A DNA stretch of 64,000 nt. It comes from Arthrobacter sp. SLBN-112. Lineage in GTDB: Bacteria > Actinomycetota > Actinomycetes > Actinomycetales > Micrococcaceae. The notes under the pieces are model-generated. The model saw only the letters and a list, made by a program, of their open reading frames with translations, did no database searches and was not told where the DNA came from. The position numbers and the translations under genes are program-made. The stretch is taken from contig NZ_JAUSXY010000001.1 of the NCBI RefSeq assembly GCF_030944625.1, positions 2,356,001-2,420,000 of the forward strand, written 5' to 3'. Below are positions 62,251 to 64,000 of the stretch, piece after piece. The first letter of the stretch is position 1; each line of letters begins with the position of its first letter.

Positions 62251-63366
62251 ATGGCCAATATTGATTTTTCCGCTGAAATCCGCGCCCTTCGCGCCACCTA
62301 TGAGTCCATCGAACGTGTCTCCGAGGTGGATGCACTCCGTGAAGACATCGCCGAACTCAGCGAGCGGGCAGGGGAGCCGAACCTGTGGGACGACCCCGCA
62401 GCCGCGCAGAAGATTACCTCCAGGCTCTCCCACCGACAGTCCGAGCTGGAACGCCTCACCTCCCTGGCCGCCCGGATCGACGATCTTGAAGTGCTGGTGG
62501 AGCTCGGCCAAGACGAGGACGACGCCGACTCGATGGGGGAGGCGGCAGCCGAGCTCGAATCCATCAAGAAGGCCCTCAAGGACCTGGAAGTGGTCACCCT
62601 GCTGTCCGGCGAGTACGACGAGCGCGAAGCCGTGGTTTCCATTCGTGCGGGCGCGGGCGGAGTGGACGCGGCAGATTTCGCCGAGATGCTGATGCGCATG
62701 TACCTTCGCTGGGCCGAGCGGCACGGTTACCCCACGACGGTCATGGACACCTCGTACGCCGAGGAAGCCGGCTTGAAATCGGCCACCTTCGAAGTCAAGG
62801 CGCCCTACGCCTTTGGCACCCTCAGCGTTGAAGCCGGAACCCACCGCCTGGTCCGCATCAGCCCCTTCGACAACCAGGGCCGGCGCCAGACGTCGTTCGC
62901 GGCCGTGGAAGTCATCCCGCTGATCGAACAGACCGATTCCATCGACATCCCGGACAACGAAATCAGGGTCGATGTATTCCGCTCGTCCGGCCCCGGCGGC
63001 CAGTCGGTCAACACCACCGACTCCGCGGTGCGCCTCACCCATATCCCCACGGGCACCGTCGTTTCCATGCAGAACGAGAAGTCTCAGCTCCAAAACCGGG
63101 CCGCCGCCATGCGCGTGCTGCAATCCCGGCTCCTCCTCCTCAAGAAGGAACAGGAGGACGCGGAGAAGAAGGCCTTGGCCGGGGACGTTAAAGCCTCCTG
63201 GGGCGACCAGATGCGTTCCTACGTCCTCAACCCGTACCAGATGGTCAAAGACCTGCGTACCGAGCACGAGGTGGGCAACACGTCGGCCGTGTTCGACGGC
63301 GAGATCGACGACTTCATCGACGCCGGCATCCGCTGGCGCACCGACAACCGCAACGCCGAAAAGTAG
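62251..63366 (+). CDS. prfB: Peptide chain release factor 2
   Basis: RF2, 371 aa, which ends translation at UGA and UAA. The catalytic GGQ loop is [16 protein letters not shown] at about 247-262, and domain 2 shows the RF2-type SPF stop-recognition motif within [20 protein letters not shown]. The frame is continuous from codon 1, so there is no programmed +1 frameshift with an internal UGA near codon 25, unlike in Escherichia coli. No ribosome-binding site precedes the ATG; a TAGGGT box 9 bases upstream suggests a very short leader. It lies upstream of ftsE, the normal actinobacterial order (prfB-ftsE-ftsX-smpB). Confidence 0.97.
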   Translation: MANIDFSAEIRALRATYESIERVSEVDALREDIAELSERAGEPNLWDDPAAAQKITSRLSHRQSELERLTSLAARIDDLEVLVELGQDEDDADSMGEAAAELESIKKALKDLEVVTLLSGEYDEREAVVSIRAGAGGVDAADFAEMLMRMYLRWAERHGYPTTVMDTSYAEEAGLKSATFEVKAPYAFGTLSVEAGTHRLVRISPFDNQGRRQTSFAAVEVIPLIEQTDSIDIPDNEIRVDVFRSSGPGGQSVNTTDSAVRLTHIPTGTVVSMQNEKSQLQNRAAAMRVLQSRLLLLKKEQEDAEKKALAGDVKASWGDQMRSYVLNPYQMVKDLRTEHEVGNTSAVFDGEIDDFIDAGIRWRTDNRNAEK

Positions 63367-63550
63367 CGGACGGCCTCCCCGCCGCAATCGGATCCGGCGA
63401 CACGCCCCCGAAAGCCCGCCAAAGCACCGGGCATCCTGCGTATAGTCGAGGGGCCGGGGCCCTACTTCCCCCAAACGAAAACCCGTGCACCGGCTGCAGA
63501 ACTGGGCTGCATCAGAACAATCAGCCATGCCCTGCAGGGTACTTAGGGCC

Positions 63551-64000
63551 ATGATCCGATTCGAAAATGTCACCAAGGTCTACGACCAAAAAGCCCGGCC
63601 TGCGCTGGACTCCGTCAACCTTGAGATTGATCGGGGCGAATTCGCCTTCCTGGTGGGTGCCTCCGGCTCCGGAAAATCCACCTTCCTCCGGCTGGTGCTG
63701 AAGGAAGACCGTGCAACAGAGGGCGCCGTCTACGTCGCCGGCCAAAACGTCGCCAGGATTTCGAGTTGGCGCGTGCCGCGCCTGCGCCGCGGCATCGGCG
63801 TCGTCTTCCAGGACTTCCGCCTCCTGCCGCAAAAGAATGTCTTCGCCAACGTGGCGTTCGCCATGCAGGTCATCGGCAAGAGCCGCAGCGTCATCCGCGA
63901 CACCGTCCCCGAGGTCCTCAAGACGGTTGGCCTCGAAGGCAAGGAACACCGCATGCCGCACGAGCTGTCCGGCGGCGAGCAGCAGCGCGTGGCCATAGCG
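63551..64000 (+). CDS. ftsE: Cell division ATP-binding protein FtsE (3' end outside window)
   Basis: The first 150 codons of FtsE, the ABC ATPase that with FtsX controls peptidoglycan hydrolases at the septum. [20 protein letters not shown] is followed by Walker [15 protein letters not shown] at about 36-49, the Q-loop [18 protein letters not shown] and the signature [12 protein letters not shown] at the window edge. The ATG at 63551 agrees with the family start. The 184-base gap after prfB contains TATAGT at about 63441-63446, a possible promoter element. Confidence 0.96.
   Translation, partial: MIRFENVTKVYDQKARPALDSVNLEIDRGEFAFLVGASGSGKSTFLRLVLKEDRATEGAVYVAGQNVARISSWRVPRLRRGIGVVFQDFRLLPQKNVFANVAFAMQVIGKSRSVIRDTVPEVLKTVGLEGKEHRMPHELSGGEQQRVAIA

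Noticed and set aside
62251..62360. Programmed +1 frameshift in prfB
   Set aside because: The RF2 frame is open from the first codon, with no internal UGA or slippery CUU near codon 25, so the autoregulatory shift is absent here.

Overview
The window is high-GC actinobacterial DNA, most likely from the Micrococcaceae (Arthrobacter/Pseudarthrobacter-like). The evidence is the mtrA-mtrB-lpqB-comF-hpf-secA order, a WhiB1-type regulator, a PdtaS-type histidine kinase, a 180-kDa-class NAD-glutamate dehydrogenase, an RmlC-RmlD fusion and frequent GTG/TTG starts. No rRNA, tRNA or CRISPR array was seen.

Layout. 1-3753 (minus): a MoxR/DUF4350/DUF4129/membrane-protein operon. 3934-14222 (plus): MtrAB-LpqB envelope signalling, a ComF-like protein, the long hibernation factor, a YcaQ-like DNA glycosylase and SecA. 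14325-18797: small conserved genes (Rv3235-like, LysM, HTH) followed by a SAF-domain (CpaB/RcpC-like) and CpaE/TadZ-like ATPase pair. 18853-25204: NAD-GDH and a histidine kinase. 25353-30466: WhiB, a small membrane protein and an orphan FHA-FtsK/SpoIIIE (EssC/EccC-like) ATPase.

30648-52918 is a large cell-surface glycan region. It holds a hexapeptide acetyltransferase, UDP-galactopyranose mutase, a GlfT2-like galactofuranosyltransferase, a Wzm/Wzt exporter, an OafA-SGNH acyltransferase, a complete dTDP-L-rhamnose pathway (RmlA, RmlB, RmlCD fusion), five GT2 glycosyltransferases, DUF2304, two large multispanning proteins (DUF6541-like and DUF7657-like), a Wzx-type flippase and GtrA. Together these fit synthesis and export of galactofuranose- and rhamnose-containing surface polymers. 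53097-54330 is a wrecked ISL3-family transposase with a reverse-oriented HNH endonuclease gene in its middle. 54456-57056 encodes a secreted GH25 muramidase with ten FG-GAP/VCBS-like units, built from a near-perfect 762-bp tandem duplication.

57386-62171 is a Tad/Flp-type pilus operon (TadA, TadB, TadC, small pilin-like protein, two TadE-like, one TadG-like), lying about 39 kb from the SAF/TadZ pair. The window ends with prfB and the start of ftsE.

A striking property is a set of single-base frame disruptions in otherwise well-conserved genes: DUF4350, mtrA, gdh, tadA and tadC (each +1), and a probable -1 in the small pilin-like gene. Both sides of each break keep family-typical sequence, and most breaks are in G/C runs. 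This looks more like residual sequencing indels than gene decay, but it needs read-level proof.
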